DNA of 64,000 nucleotides, from the NCBI GenBank assembly GCA_015709205.1, contig JACCQO010000005.1:62001-126000 (forward strand). Reading direction: 5' to 3'. Below, piece after piece: positions 18,222-26,916 of the stretch (positions within the stretch are counted from its first letter, which is position 1; every line of letters starts with the position of its first letter). The position numbers and the translations under genes are program-made. The DNA is from Desulfovibrionaceae bacterium (GTDB lineage Bacteria; Desulfobacterota; Desulfovibrionia; Desulfovibrionales; Desulfovibrionaceae). Under the pieces are notes generated by a model. It was not told the DNA's origin. It saw only the letters and a list, made by a program, of their open reading frames with translations, and did not search any database.

Positions 18222-19037
18222 ATGGAAAGCGCCATCGTGCGACACCTGCAGCCGACCTTCGAGCCGGTGGCGGTTGTCTGGAGCGATATGTTACCCGCGG
18301 ATGCCTTTCAGTTCAAGGCGGGCAGATTCGGTTGCATTCTCCACCTGTTCGCGGAGGCAAGCAGACGGGGCAGGATCGCCGCCGCCGACCGGGAAAGCGT
18401 CGCGTGTCCCGGCGGCCGCGCGGCCCTGGGGTTCGGGGTCGAATTCGATGCCTCGGCCGATGCGCTCGATCACTTCGCCGCCCTGTTCAGCAAGGGGCTC
18501 GCCGCGGCGGAGAACCGGGAGGCCTACCGCAGCGTGCTGGAGGCGGCCCCCAGGCAGTGGCGCGACATGTATGAATACGGCGAGCGCATGCACTGCAGCC
18601 TGGAGGCGGCCAAGGAGTGGATCCGGCATGGCCTGCCCCGCTACGACGCCCCGTGCCGCTACGTGCTCTTCAAGCCGCTGCGCCGCACCGACGCCGACGA
18701 GGACATCCGCGCCGTCATTTTTCCCGTCAGCCCCGTGGAGCTTGCGGGCCTGACCACCCTGGCCGGTTCGGTCCTGCCGGGAACGGACCCGGTCCAGGTT
18801 CCCACCGGGGCGGACTGCAACAGCATCACCGCCTTTGCCCATGCCCAGGGCGCGGCGGCCGAACCCCGCGCCGTGCTGGGGATGCTCGGGATCGACGGTC
18901 GGGAGGTCATGCGCAGGCGCTTTCAGGAAGCTACGCTGACGCTGACCCTGCCGCGCTCGCTTTTTGAGCGCATGGAGGCCGAAGCGGACGACAGTGTCTT
19001 CCGGATCCCGGCATGGCGGAAGCTGGTCGGCCGATGA
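18222..19037 (+). CDS. DUF169 family protein
   Basis: A 271-residue cytoplasmic protein that fits DUF169, a family common in anaerobes and methanogens. Typical segments are PVAVVWSDMLPADAFQFK near the start, CILHLFAEASRRGRIAA, the central RYVLFKPLRR and the late VPTGADCNSITAFAHAQ. Scattered cysteines could bind metal. The biochemical role is unknown. GGAGG lies 5 bases before the ATG at 18222; the frame is open for 23 codons upstream but without a ribosome site. It is a single gene, divergent from the PilZ protein. Confidence 0.75.
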   Translation: MESAIVRHLQPTFEPVAVVWSDMLPADAFQFKAGRFGCILHLFAEASRRGRIAAADRESVACPGGRAALGFGVEFDASADALDHFAALFSKGLAAAENREAYRSVLEAAPRQWRDMYEYGERMHCSLEAAKEWIRHGLPRYDAPCRYVLFKPLRRTDADEDIRAVIFPVSPVELAGLTTLAGSVLPGTDPVQVPTGADCNSITAFAHAQGAAAEPRAVLGMLGIDGREVMRRRFQEATLTLTLPRSLFERMEAEADDSVFRIPAWRKLVGR

Positions 19038-19213
19038 ACCGGTCGCGGTAGGCGTCGGCGGGTGCGGACGGCATTGCGCCCGGGACGCCGGGCGTGGGAA
19101 CCCGATGCGTGTGGGGCGGGTGGGGGCAAGGGAGAGGAAAAACGGTCGGAGCGGCGCCGCCCGGGCCTGGCCCTGGACGGCGCGCGCCGGAGCCCGGCCG
19201 GATGGCCGGGCCC

Positions 19214-19996
19214 TTAGCTGGCGGTGGCCGCGAAGTCGGAATCCTCCAGAAGCAGGCGCTTGACCCCGGTGGGCATGGCCGCGTCCGCCTGGGCGGCCAG
19301 GGGCGGGGTGGCGTGCAGGTAGCCCGTGCCGCGCACGGTGCGGATGCGTTTGCCGCCGCCGGGCAGTCGTCCGAGTTTCTTGCGCAGGCTGGAGATGTGC
19401 ACGTCCACGCTGCGGTCGTAGGGCACGTAGGTGCGGCCGAGAACCACCTCGGAGAGTTCGTCGCGCGTGACCACGGTGCCTGCTCGGCGCACCAGCAGTT
19501 CGAGCATGCCGAATTCCGCGCTGGTGAGCTGCACGGGCTCGCCGTGGCGGGTCACGGTACGCGCCGAGGGGTCGATGCGCAGGTCCGCGACCTCCATGAC
19601 CGGCTCCCGGCCGAGCAGGCGGCTGGACTTGCCCGCGCGGCGCAGCACGGCGCGCACCCGCGCCAGGAATTCGCGGATGCTGAAGGGCCGGATCAGAAAA
19701 TCGTCGGCTCCGGTCTCGAAGGCCAGGATGCGCTGCGTGCCCGCGCCCGGGCCGCTGTCGCCCATGAGCATGAAGGGCATGTCCGAATGCGCGCGCACCG
19801 CGGCCAGCAGGTCCAGGCCGGTGCCGTCGGGCAGGACCGCGCCCGCGGCCACCAGGTCACAGCCGCCGCCAAGCGCGAATTCGACGCCCTCCCGCGCGGT
19901 GCGCACGGCCCGCGCCGGTATGCCGTTGTCGTCCAGACAGGCGCGCAGGGTGGCGCTGAAGGCCTTGTCCGTTTCAACGATCAGTATGGAAGTCAT
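19214..19996 (-). CDS. OmpR-family regulator with degenerate receiver
   Basis: A 260-residue regulator. The C-terminal winged helix is canonical for OmpR/PhoB (LTSAEFGMLELLVRRAGTVV, SVDVHISSLRKKLG, IRTVRGTGYLH). The receiver lacks its chemistry. Where the phospho-acceptor Asp should be it has G52 (DLVAAGAVLP), the conserved Thr aligns with G79, and the conserved Lys is R103 (FLIRPF). It therefore probably works without phosphorylation, through dimerisation or ligand. GAGGTGA precedes the ATG. No kinase gene is adjacent. It stands alone between the DUF169 gene and a GC-rich gap. Confidence 0.88.
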   Translation of the reverse strand: MTSILIVETDKAFSATLRACLDDNGIPARAVRTAREGVEFALGGGCDLVAAGAVLPDGTGLDLLAAVRAHSDMPFMLMGDSGPGAGTQRILAFETGADDFLIRPFSIREFLARVRAVLRRAGKSSRLLGREPVMEVADLRIDPSARTVTRHGEPVQLTSAEFGMLELLVRRAGTVVTRDELSEVVLGRTYVPYDRSVDVHISSLRKKLGRLPGGGKRIRTVRGTGYLHATPPLAAQADAAMPTGVKRLLLEDSDFAATAS

Positions 19997-20451
19997 CGTC
20001 ACCTCGTATGGCAGAATCTTCCCAATAGGGTTTTTTCCGGTGGGAAGAGCAAGGAGCGCGCCAGAGTGGGGCGACGGGGCGGCCCCGCGCAGCCCGGGCG
20101 GCGCGGCGCGGCGCACGGACGCAGCACTGGCGCGGCCTGACGGCCGATGGCCGGTGCGCGCCGCGGCGCAGGCCGGGCCGCCGCCGGAGCCGCTGCGGCC
20201 GCCCGGCCCGGGCCGGGGCGGCAGTCTTTTCCGGCCGACGGTGCGCGGCGTGGTGGGGTGTGGAGGGGCGGCGCGGTACGGGGAGGCGCGGTACGGGGAG
20301 GCGCGGCGCGCCGCGCCGACGTTGAGGGATGGGGCGTGGAGATGCGCGGGGTCGAGGTGCAGAGGCGGGGTGGGTCGCGCCGAATCGCGGTGCGGGAGCA
20401 GGCCGGGCCGCCCGGTCGGCGCTGGCCGGGGAGGTCCGGCCGTTCGCGCGG
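19997..20451. other. GC-rich gap without a gene
   Basis: This 455-base stretch between the regulator and the unknown gene 20452 has no frame I would call a gene. It contains a 15-bp tandem duplication at 20271 and runs of GGCGCG-like sequence. The regulator's own promoter should lie near 20010-20040, where the sequence turns briefly AT-richer. Confidence 0.5.
20271..20300 (+). repeat. tandem 15-bp repeat, two exact copies
   Basis: GCGCGGTACGGGGAG occurs twice head to tail, followed by a partial third copy (GCGCGG). It lies in the non-coding GC-rich gap. Confidence 0.9.
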
Positions 20452-21516
20452 TCAGCGCGGACCGAGGAGGTCCAACAGGTCCCGCGCGCCGTCCTCGCCG
20501 GTGAATTCGCCCAGGTCGCGCTCCACGGGCGTTCCCGGGGCCAGGGCGGGTTCGCCGTAGACCGCCAGGCACAGCCGCGCGATGCGCCGCACCTCCAGGC
20601 GCAGTTCCTCCGGGTCCACGTGGGCGGGCATGCCCCCGCCCAGGCGCATGATCTCGAAGTTGGAGTGCGCGAACTGCTCCTGGAAGCGGGCGTGGCCCTT
20701 GAGCGCGTCGCGCGCCGAGGCGTGGCGCGCGCGCAGGGCCGCAAGGCCGTCCGCGCCCGGCGCGAGCGTCTCCAGGAAGCGGCAGGCGTAGTCCAGCAGC
20801 CCGGCGAAGCCGGAGTCGCGCTCCCCGGCGGCCGTGCCCACGGCCCGCGCCCGCAGCAGGCGCGCGAGGAAATCGCAGTGCGCGTCGGTGAACTCCAACC
20901 GCGCGTGGCGCAGCAGCACCTTCAGGCGCAGCCCCGCACCCGGGGCGGAGGGCGTTTCCGCTCTCCCGGATTCTCCCGTGAAGGCCTCGTCCACGGCCGC
21001 GAGCAGCGGGGGGGGCGGCGTGTGCTCGGGCCGGAGCCGCTGCACCCATCGTTGCGCCGCGCCCGCGTCCAACTCCAGTTCCGCCAGCGGCGGCCCCTCC
21101 GGCTCCGCCCCGTCCGGCATGCTCCCGCCGCCGGGCGCGTCCGGCAGCACCGTGACGCGCACCGCGCGCCGGGACAGCTCGCGGGCCAGCTCTTGGGCGT
21201 CGGCGGGCGTGCAGCGCGCCGCGAGCAGGGCGGGTTCCAGTTCCGCTTTGCAGGTCTCGTCGGGGAAAAGAAGATATTCCAGAAAGATGCGTCCGTCGGC
21301 CCCGTCCGGGTCCGCGAGCAGGGCGCGCAGGTCGTCGGCGCTGTCGGTCCCAAAGGCCGAGGCCGCGAACTCCAGGGCCTGGGCCGGGACCGTCAGGGGC
21401 CGGGCGAGCCGTTGCGCCAGCAGGTCGGCGAGGCGGGCGACGCGTCCGGGTGAGCTGGGGGAGCTGGAGGAGCCGGGGGAGCAGGACTGGTCGAACTGGC
21501 CGGAGTGATCGGACAT
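20452..21516 (-). CDS. conserved-looking protein of unknown function
   Basis: A 354-residue protein with no domain I recognise. It starts with a Ser/Pro-rich tail (MSDHSGQFDQSCSPGSSSSP), then mostly helical, Ala/Leu/Arg/Glu-rich sequence. A more conserved-looking stretch lies near the C-terminus: FQEQFAHSNFEIMRLGGG and RIARLCLAVYGEPAL. There is no signal peptide or membrane helix. It begins 75 bases after the end of the PEP/pyruvate-binding-domain gene and reads in the same direction, so the two may be co-transcribed. Codon use is strongly biased to G/C in third positions, supporting that it is real. Confidence 0.6.
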   Translation of the reverse strand: MSDHSGQFDQSCSPGSSSSPSSPGRVARLADLLAQRLARPLTVPAQALEFAASAFGTDSADDLRALLADPDGADGRIFLEYLLFPDETCKAELEPALLAARCTPADAQELARELSRRAVRVTVLPDAPGGGSMPDGAEPEGPPLAELELDAGAAQRWVQRLRPEHTPPPPLLAAVDEAFTGESGRAETPSAPGAGLRLKVLLRHARLEFTDAHCDFLARLLRARAVGTAAGERDSGFAGLLDYACRFLETLAPGADGLAALRARHASARDALKGHARFQEQFAHSNFEIMRLGGGMPAHVDPEELRLEVRRIARLCLAVYGEPALAPGTPVERDLGEFTGEDGARDLLDLLGPR

Positions 21517-21591
21517 GGGGAGAGGATAGCGGGTCGGCCCCGGGCCTGTCCACGGCGGCGTGGGCGGGCCCCGGTCGGGAGCACGGCGCGC

Positions 21592-24225
21592 CTACTGCTT
21601 GAAGGTGTAGTTGCCCTTGAAGAATTCCTCGACGTACCAGTCGATCTGCCCGTTGTCCGAGAGGACCATGTCCAGCAGCCGCACCGAGCCGAGCAACCGG
21701 CCGACCATGTCCAGCTTGGTCTTCATGACCTCCTGGCCGTATTTCTTGACCGTGCCCTTGACCATGTCGGCCTTGAGCTCGGTCTTGAAGCCTAGGTGCT
21801 TGAGGATGGACTGGATGAGCAGGGCGCGGCGCGAGCGACGGCCGATGTCCGCGGCCCCGCCCTTGAAGGAGAAGGTGATGTAGTTGTCGTTGATGCTCTC
21901 GCCGATGTAGCTGTCGATGGTCGCGAAGTGGTAGCCCAGGCGCGCGTTGAAGTTCATGTAGTGGCGCGAGACGGCCAGGTAGTTGGGCCCGCCCATGCCC
22001 TGCTGCTGGGCCGGGTCGTGGAACGCGCTTTCGGCCACGATGGCGGCGAACCCCTTGATGTTCACGCCGATGGGCCCGAGCCATTCCACGTCCGGGTGGA
22101 GCATGCCCTTGAGCAGGGCCTGGAAGGGGACGCTGTGCACGTCCTCGTGCTCCACCTCGCGCAGGCCGTGCTTCTCCAGGGCCTCGCCCAGGTCCACGGC
22201 GTAGAGCTGTAGGGGCAGGGGCACGCGCACGCGGGTGGAAAAGCACTTGCCCGCGTCGTCGCCCATGCGGAACATCTCGCGCATGCTGATCTCGTGGCTG
22301 AAGCGGATCACGTCGTGCAGCGTGCGGCAGCCCTCGGGCGAGAAATCCTCGGCCTCCGGGTCCACCAGGCCCAGGGGGCTGATGGCCTTGATGGCCGCCT
22401 GAGCGGCCTTGTAGACCGGGCTGCCCTTCATGGGGTTCACGGCGCGCTTGCGCTCCAGGATGTCCCCGGCCTTGCCCAGGAAGACCATGCGGTTGGTGGC
22501 GTCCACGGTCACGTCCGCGCCGTGGGGAACGGTCGTGGTGGCGTTGCCCGTGCCCACCAGGGTGGGCACGCCGAACTCGCGCGCCACCGAGGCCAGGTGC
22601 CCGGTGGCCGAGCCCACGTCGGTGACGATCGCCTTGACGCGGCCCAGCACCGTGACCAGGCGCGGCGAGGTCTGGGGCACCACCAGGATGGAGCCCTCGG
22701 GAATGTTGCAGAGGTTGTGGTCCGAGGTAAGCACGTAGGCCGGGCCGTAGGCCTTGCCCCGGCAGGCCGTGGACCCGGCGGAGAGCAGCGCCGGGCACGC
22801 GGCGCCGCAGGACGGGGCGGCGTCGGCGGCTTTCGGGGCCTGGGGCCCGGGGCCGGATTCCGCGGGCTTCTCGCCTTGGCTCATCTCGGCCGAATGCGGC
22901 TCAACCGGTCGCATTTCGGCCGGACGCATCTGGAGCGGCCGGGCCTGGAGCACGAAGATGCGGTTGTCCCCGTCCATGGCCCATTCGATGTCCAGCGGAA
23001 AGCCGTAGTGGTCCTCCAGGACCAGGGCGTAGACGCCCAGGGTGACGATCTGCCCGGGGTCCAGGCAGGGAGTCGAGCGCAGTTCCGTGGGCACCTCGCG
23101 CACCACCAGCCCGCCGTTCTCGTCGAGCACGACCATGCCCTTCTTCTCCGCCACGCGCGAGGCGATCACGTGCTTGTCGATCTTGTCCACCTCGTAGTCG
23201 TCGGACTCCACGGACCCTTCCACCGCGCCCACGCCCAGGCCGCGCACGGCGTTGACCAGGATCAGGTCGCGCGCGGGGTCGTTGGGGTCGCGGGTGTAGA
23301 GCACGCCCGAGCACTTGGCGTCGATCATGTTCAGGCAGAGCACGCTCATGATCACGTATTCGTCGGGATAGCCCCGGCTGCGGCGGTAGAAGACCGCGCG
23401 CGGGTTGAAGGCGCTGGCCACCACGCGGCGGTAGGCGTCGGCCAGATCGTCGGTGCGCACGTTGAGGATCGAGGAGTGCTGGCCTGCGAAGCTGGCCACC
23501 GAATCTTCGCTGGTGGCGGAGGAGCGCACGGCCAGGCGCACCTCGGGCCCGTAGCGGCGCACCAGTTCCTCGGCCTGGCGGCCCAGTTCGGTCTCCAGGT
23601 CCGGCGGCAGGGGGGTGGCCAGGATCTTTTCCTGGATTTCGGCGCAGCGCTCGATGAGCGCGGAGGTGTCGTTGATGTCGAGGCCTTCGAGGATGGTCCG
23701 CGCGGCCGGGAGCAGGTCACCGGAGCGCAGGAAGTTGAAGGTGGCGAAGGCCGTGACCGCGAAGCCGTAGGGCGTCGGCAGGTGCACGCGGTTGCAGACC
23801 TCGCCGAGGTTGGCGGCCTTGCCGCCGGTCTCGGGCACGTTGTCCAGGGACAGCTCGCGGAAGGACAGGGTCAGGCGCGAGGGCGGGATTTCCCGTTTTC
23901 GGGCCAGCGGGGCCAGCACGCTCACACCGATGGTCTCCACGGTCTCGAAGAGTTCCTCGTACTGCCCGGCGGCCATGCCGTTGAGGTCCTCGACGATGTC
24001 GTAGACGGTCTTGAAGAGCCGCTCGGTGCGCGAGAGCACGTCGTCGACGGTGAAGGGCCGCACGCCGTAGCAGAGCTCCTCCAGTTCGGCGATGATCTCC
24101 AGCGCGGCGTTGTTGCCAGTGAGCAGCTGACGGAAATATTTGTATTTTTCCCGGAACGCGGCGAGATGCGCCTCGCAGCCGGAGTGGCTTTTGGCGGAAC
24201 TGAAGAAGTCGAAGAGTCTGATCAT
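21592..24225 (-). CDS. PEP synthase-like protein: pyruvate/ATP-grasp plus phosphohistidine domains, unusual C-terminus
   Basis: An 877-residue protein. After about 130 residues of helical N-terminus comes the nucleotide/pyruvate-binding domain of PEP synthases (VPETGGKAANLGEV, RLAVRSSATSEDSVASFAGQ, DIEWAMDG, FVLQARPLQ). Then, after an Ala/Pro/Glu linker, comes the swivelling phosphohistidine domain with VGSATGHLASVAREFGVPTLVG, keeping the catalytic His. The usual C-terminal PEP-binding TIM barrel is absent; about 300 residues I cannot place follow (RVRVPLPLQLYAVDLGEALE, IVAESAFHDP, YHFATIDSYIGESIND). It could be a phosphotransferase acting on another substrate or protein. AAGGAACC precedes the ATG at 24225. 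Confidence 0.8.
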   Translation of the reverse strand: MIRLFDFFSSAKSHSGCEAHLAAFREKYKYFRQLLTGNNAALEIIAELEELCYGVRPFTVDDVLSRTERLFKTVYDIVEDLNGMAAGQYEELFETVETIGVSVLAPLARKREIPPSRLTLSFRELSLDNVPETGGKAANLGEVCNRVHLPTPYGFAVTAFATFNFLRSGDLLPAARTILEGLDINDTSALIERCAEIQEKILATPLPPDLETELGRQAEELVRRYGPEVRLAVRSSATSEDSVASFAGQHSSILNVRTDDLADAYRRVVASAFNPRAVFYRRSRGYPDEYVIMSVLCLNMIDAKCSGVLYTRDPNDPARDLILVNAVRGLGVGAVEGSVESDDYEVDKIDKHVIASRVAEKKGMVVLDENGGLVVREVPTELRSTPCLDPGQIVTLGVYALVLEDHYGFPLDIEWAMDGDNRIFVLQARPLQMRPAEMRPVEPHSAEMSQGEKPAESGPGPQAPKAADAAPSCGAACPALLSAGSTACRGKAYGPAYVLTSDHNLCNIPEGSILVVPQTSPRLVTVLGRVKAIVTDVGSATGHLASVAREFGVPTLVGTGNATTTVPHGADVTVDATNRMVFLGKAGDILERKRAVNPMKGSPVYKAAQAAIKAISPLGLVDPEAEDFSPEGCRTLHDVIRFSHEISMREMFRMGDDAGKCFSTRVRVPLPLQLYAVDLGEALEKHGLREVEHEDVHSVPFQALLKGMLHPDVEWLGPIGVNIKGFAAIVAESAFHDPAQQQGMGGPNYLAVSRHYMNFNARLGYHFATIDSYIGESINDNYITFSFKGGAADIGRRSRRALLIQSILKHLGFKTELKADMVKGTVKKYGQEVMKTKLDMVGRLLGSVRLLDMVLSDNGQIDWYVEEFFKGNYTFKQ

Positions 24226-24451
24226 GAGTCCCGGTTCCTTCGGGGCCGGGGGGCCGTTGCTCGGTTGCGGGCGGCGCAGCGATTCGCCCGTCTTCAAGTG
24301 CTTATCCGCTCTTGCGCAGGGCCGCAACGGTTGACCCAAGATTCACGAACCGCAACGGGCCGGGGCGCAGGCGGAGGCAGAAAGGGACGCGGAAGGGGAT
24401 GCGCAGCGGGCGGGCACGGTTTCGCAGGCCTCGGCGCCGGGCTGCGGGCGC

Positions 24452-24484
24452 AAAAAAGGGCCCTTCGCGGTGTCCGGGCCCTTT
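24452..24484 (-). terminator. rho-independent terminator of the tRNA-Thr gene
   Basis: On the minus strand AAAGGGCCC and GGGCCCTTTTTT form a stem around a 12-base loop and end in a T run. It begins 9 bases after the encoded CCA end of the tRNA. Confidence 0.85.
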
Positions 24485-24493
24485 GGTGCTCTC

Positions 24494-24569
24494 TGGAGCC
24501 AGCGAGGAGACTTGAACTCCTGACCTGATGATTACGAATCAACTGCTCTACCAACTGAGCTACGCTGGC
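24494..24569 (-). tRNA. tRNA-Thr (anticodon CGU)
   Basis: The 76-base cloverleaf includes an encoded CCA end. The acceptor stem GCCAGCG/CGCTGGC is perfect. The D arm GCTCAGTTGGTAGAGC and T arm AGGAG-TTCAAGT-CTCCT are standard. The anticodon loop TTCGTAA gives CGU, reading ACG threonine codons. The anticodon stem has one T-T mismatch. It stands as a single tRNA with its own promoter and terminator. Confidence 0.95.
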
Positions 24570-24585
24570 GAAGTGAGAGTGGGTT

Positions 24586-24613
24586 TTTATATCAGCCTCC
24601 AAGGGGTGGTCAA
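24586..24613 (-). promoter_or_regulatory. sigma-70 promoter of tRNA-Thr
   Basis: On the minus strand TTGACC (24613-24608) and TATAAA (24591-24586) are 16 bases apart, followed by the tRNA 5' end 17 bases after the -10 box. This is a good match to -35/-10. The rest of the gap up to the trmL start at 24884 shows nothing I can name. Confidence 0.8.
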
Positions 24614-24883
24614 GAAAAATCCGCACACCGGGAGAAGGGCCCCGAAGGGGTTGCCGAAGGGGATGGAAGGGAGGGCGGAGAGCGTTCGGATGCGCGCGTT
24701 TACGGGACCGGGCCGGGCCGGGCGGCCCCGTACGTTCGGCCCTGCCGACGGGGGACCGCGTTCCGGCGGACAGGCGGCGGGGCAGGGTGCGTGCACCTGG
24801 GCGGGCGGGCCTTGACCCCGGCCGCGCACAAGGCTACTGCGGCCCATGCGCGACGCGCCTGTAGCGCCCGCGCCGGAGATCCC

Positions 24884-25456
24884 ATGCAGCTCGTGCTCTA
24901 CGAACCCGAAATCCCGCCCAACACCGGCAACGTGGCCCGGCTTTGCGCCGCCACGGGCACGCGGTTGCACCTCGTGGAGCCCTTGGGCTTCAGCCTGGAG
25001 GACAAGTATCTGAAGCGCGCCGGGCTGGACTACTGGCCCAGCGTGGACCTCACGGTCTGGCCCGGGTGGGCGGCCTTCACGGCCGCGCAGGCAGGGCGCG
25101 GGCGGCTGGTGTTCTCCTCGTCCCACGCGGGCGAGCGGCTCGACCGCTTCGCCTTCCGCGCCGACGACCTCATCGTGCTCGGCCCGGAGACGCGCGGGCT
25201 GCCCCGGGAACTCCTGGACGCGGCCCTGGCCGCGCAAGAGACGGCCCCCGGCGGACACGTTTTTCCTGACGCGCCCGGGTTGGTGCGCATCCCCATCCTG
25301 CCCTGCGTGCGCAGTCTGAACATGTCCACGGCCGCGGGCATCCTGCTCCTGGAGGCCCTGCGCCAGACCGGTGGCCTGGACCTTCTCGAGGCCCGGGCCC
25401 CGGCCGGTTCGCCCGGTTCGGCCGGACCGGCCGGTTCGACGGGTCCGGCGCACTAG
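24884..25456 (+). CDS. trmL: tRNA (cytidine/uridine-34 2'-O) methyltransferase TrmL
   Basis: A 190-residue SPOUT-class enzyme that uses S-adenosylmethionine to methylate the ribose of the wobble base in some tRNA-Leu. It begins MQLVLYEPEIPPNTGNVAR, the signature start of TrmL, and carries the knot motifs LGPETRGLP and IPILPCVRSLNMSTAAGI. The last 25 residues form a Gly/Ser/Ala/Pro tail built of short repeats, beyond the usual family end. The ATG at 24884 is chosen for the family N-terminus. It lies 3' to the divergent tRNA-Thr gene and is transcribed away from it. Confidence 0.93.
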   Translation: MQLVLYEPEIPPNTGNVARLCAATGTRLHLVEPLGFSLEDKYLKRAGLDYWPSVDLTVWPGWAAFTAAQAGRGRLVFSSSHAGERLDRFAFRADDLIVLGPETRGLPRELLDAALAAQETAPGGHVFPDAPGLVRIPILPCVRSLNMSTAAGILLLEALRQTGGLDLLEARAPAGSPGSAGPAGSTGPAH

Positions 25457-25905
25457 CCGCCCGCCGTTTCCGGCCGTTCGCCCGCCTTCTGGGCGCCTCC
25501 GCCCGGGCGTTCCCCGGCCGGTCTCGGCCCCCTGGGACGAGGCGGTCGGCGCGGGCGGGAAAAGCGGCGGCCCCGCCTCTGCCGCCTGGCTCGGCCCGCG
25601 TCCCGTCTCCCCTCTCCCGTCGTTTGCGCGGTCCTGCTCGCTCTGCACATCGGTCCTCAGACGTCTGTTGCACGCGCTTCGGCACGCAGCCGGGCTCTGC
25701 AATCGGACTTTTTTACGCTCCGTTTGGACTTCCAGCGCCTCCGGGTGAACGAGCGAACGATCGTTACCCGCGTGCGGCGCGGGTTAGGGGGACGTGCGGC
25801 GCCGATATTGTGAAAGGTCTCCCATATGTTGATCGATGATGTGTTTTTATGGTAGGATGTTGTGATAAGGCTGCCGTTCCACCTCAACACATCAGGGAGA
25901 CAGAC
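25457..25905. other. upstream region of the TRAP operon
   Basis: A 449-base gap. The first 300 bases are GC-rich with no gene. From about 25790 the sequence becomes AT-richer (25805-25865), which is where the TRAP promoter should be, but I see no convincing -35/-10 pair or sigma-54 box. Confidence 0.5.
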
Positions 25906-26901
25906 ATGAAGAGACATGCCTCAACCGCCTTGGCCGCATTGTGTGCGGTGGCGCTGCTGCTGTGCGCCACCACCGCCTTCGCCAAACCCATTCTCATCAA
26001 GTTTTCCCACGTCGTGGCCGAAAATACCCCCAAGGGGCTGATGGCCAACAAGTTCCGTGAGTTGGTCGAACAGCGCATGGGCGACAAGGTCGTGGTCGAG
26101 GTCTATCCGAACTCGCAGTTGTTCGGCGACGACAAGGTGTTGGAAGCAATGCTGCTCGGCGACGTGCAGCTCGCCGCCCCGGCGCTCTCCAAGTTCGAGA
26201 GCTACACCAAGGTGTTGCAGATCTACGACCTGCCCTTCCTGTTCAAGGATATGGGCGCGGTGGAGAAATTCCAGCAGGGCCCCAACGGCCAGAAGATGCT
26301 GCATTCCATGGAGGACAAGGGCGTCCTGGGCCTGGGCTACCTGCACAACGGCCTCAAGCAGCTCTCGTCCAGCGATCCGCTGCGCGTGCCCGCCGACGCC
26401 GTGGGCAAGAAGTTCCGGATCATGGCTTCCGACGTGCTCGCCGCGCAGTTCGAGGCGCTCCAGGCCATCCCGCTGAAGAAGCCCTTCTCCGAGGTCTTCA
26501 CCCTGTTGCAGACCAAGGCCATCGACGGACAGGAGAACACCTGGTCGAACATCTATTCCAAGAAGTTCTACGAGGTGCAGCCCTACATCACCGAGTCCAA
26601 CCACGGCCTGCTCGACTATCTGGTGGTCACCAGCGCCGAGTTCTGGAACGGCCTGCCCGACGACGTGCGCGCCGAGCTGAAGAAGTGCCTGGACGAGGCC
26701 ATCGCCTTTGGCAACAAGATCGCCGGCGACAAGGACGACGAGGACAAGAAGAAGATCGCCGATTCCGGCCGCTCGAAGATCATCGAGCTGACCCCGGAGC
26801 AGCGCGAGCAGTGGGTCGAGGCCATGAAGCCCGTGTGGAAGCAGTTCGAGGGGCAGGTCGGCACGGACAACCTGGAGGCCGCCATCGCCTCCAACAAGTA
26901 G
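25906..26901 (+). CDS. dctP: TRAP transporter solute-binding protein DctP
   Basis: A 331-residue periplasmic binding protein for C4-dicarboxylates or similar organic acids. The signal peptide is cleaved near AFA-K27. DctP features follow: IKFSHVVAENTPKG, VVEVYPNSQLFGDDK, IYDLPFLFKD, and GKKFRIMAS with the substrate-carboxylate arginine, then VDGQENTWSN-like IDGQENTWSN. AGGGAGA precedes the ATG at 25906. First gene of the three-gene TRAP operon. The exact ligand cannot be read from sequence. Confidence 0.93.
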   Translation: MKRHASTALAALCAVALLLCATTAFAKPILIKFSHVVAENTPKGLMANKFRELVEQRMGDKVVVEVYPNSQLFGDDKVLEAMLLGDVQLAAPALSKFESYTKVLQIYDLPFLFKDMGAVEKFQQGPNGQKMLHSMEDKGVLGLGYLHNGLKQLSSSDPLRVPADAVGKKFRIMASDVLAAQFEALQAIPLKKPFSEVFTLLQTKAIDGQENTWSNIYSKKFYEVQPYITESNHGLLDYLVVTSAEFWNGLPDDVRAELKKCLDEAIAFGNKIAGDKDDEDKKKIADSGRSKIIELTPEQREQWVEAMKPVWKQFEGQVGTDNLEAAIASNK

Positions 26902-26916
26902 CCCTCTGGCCTATAG

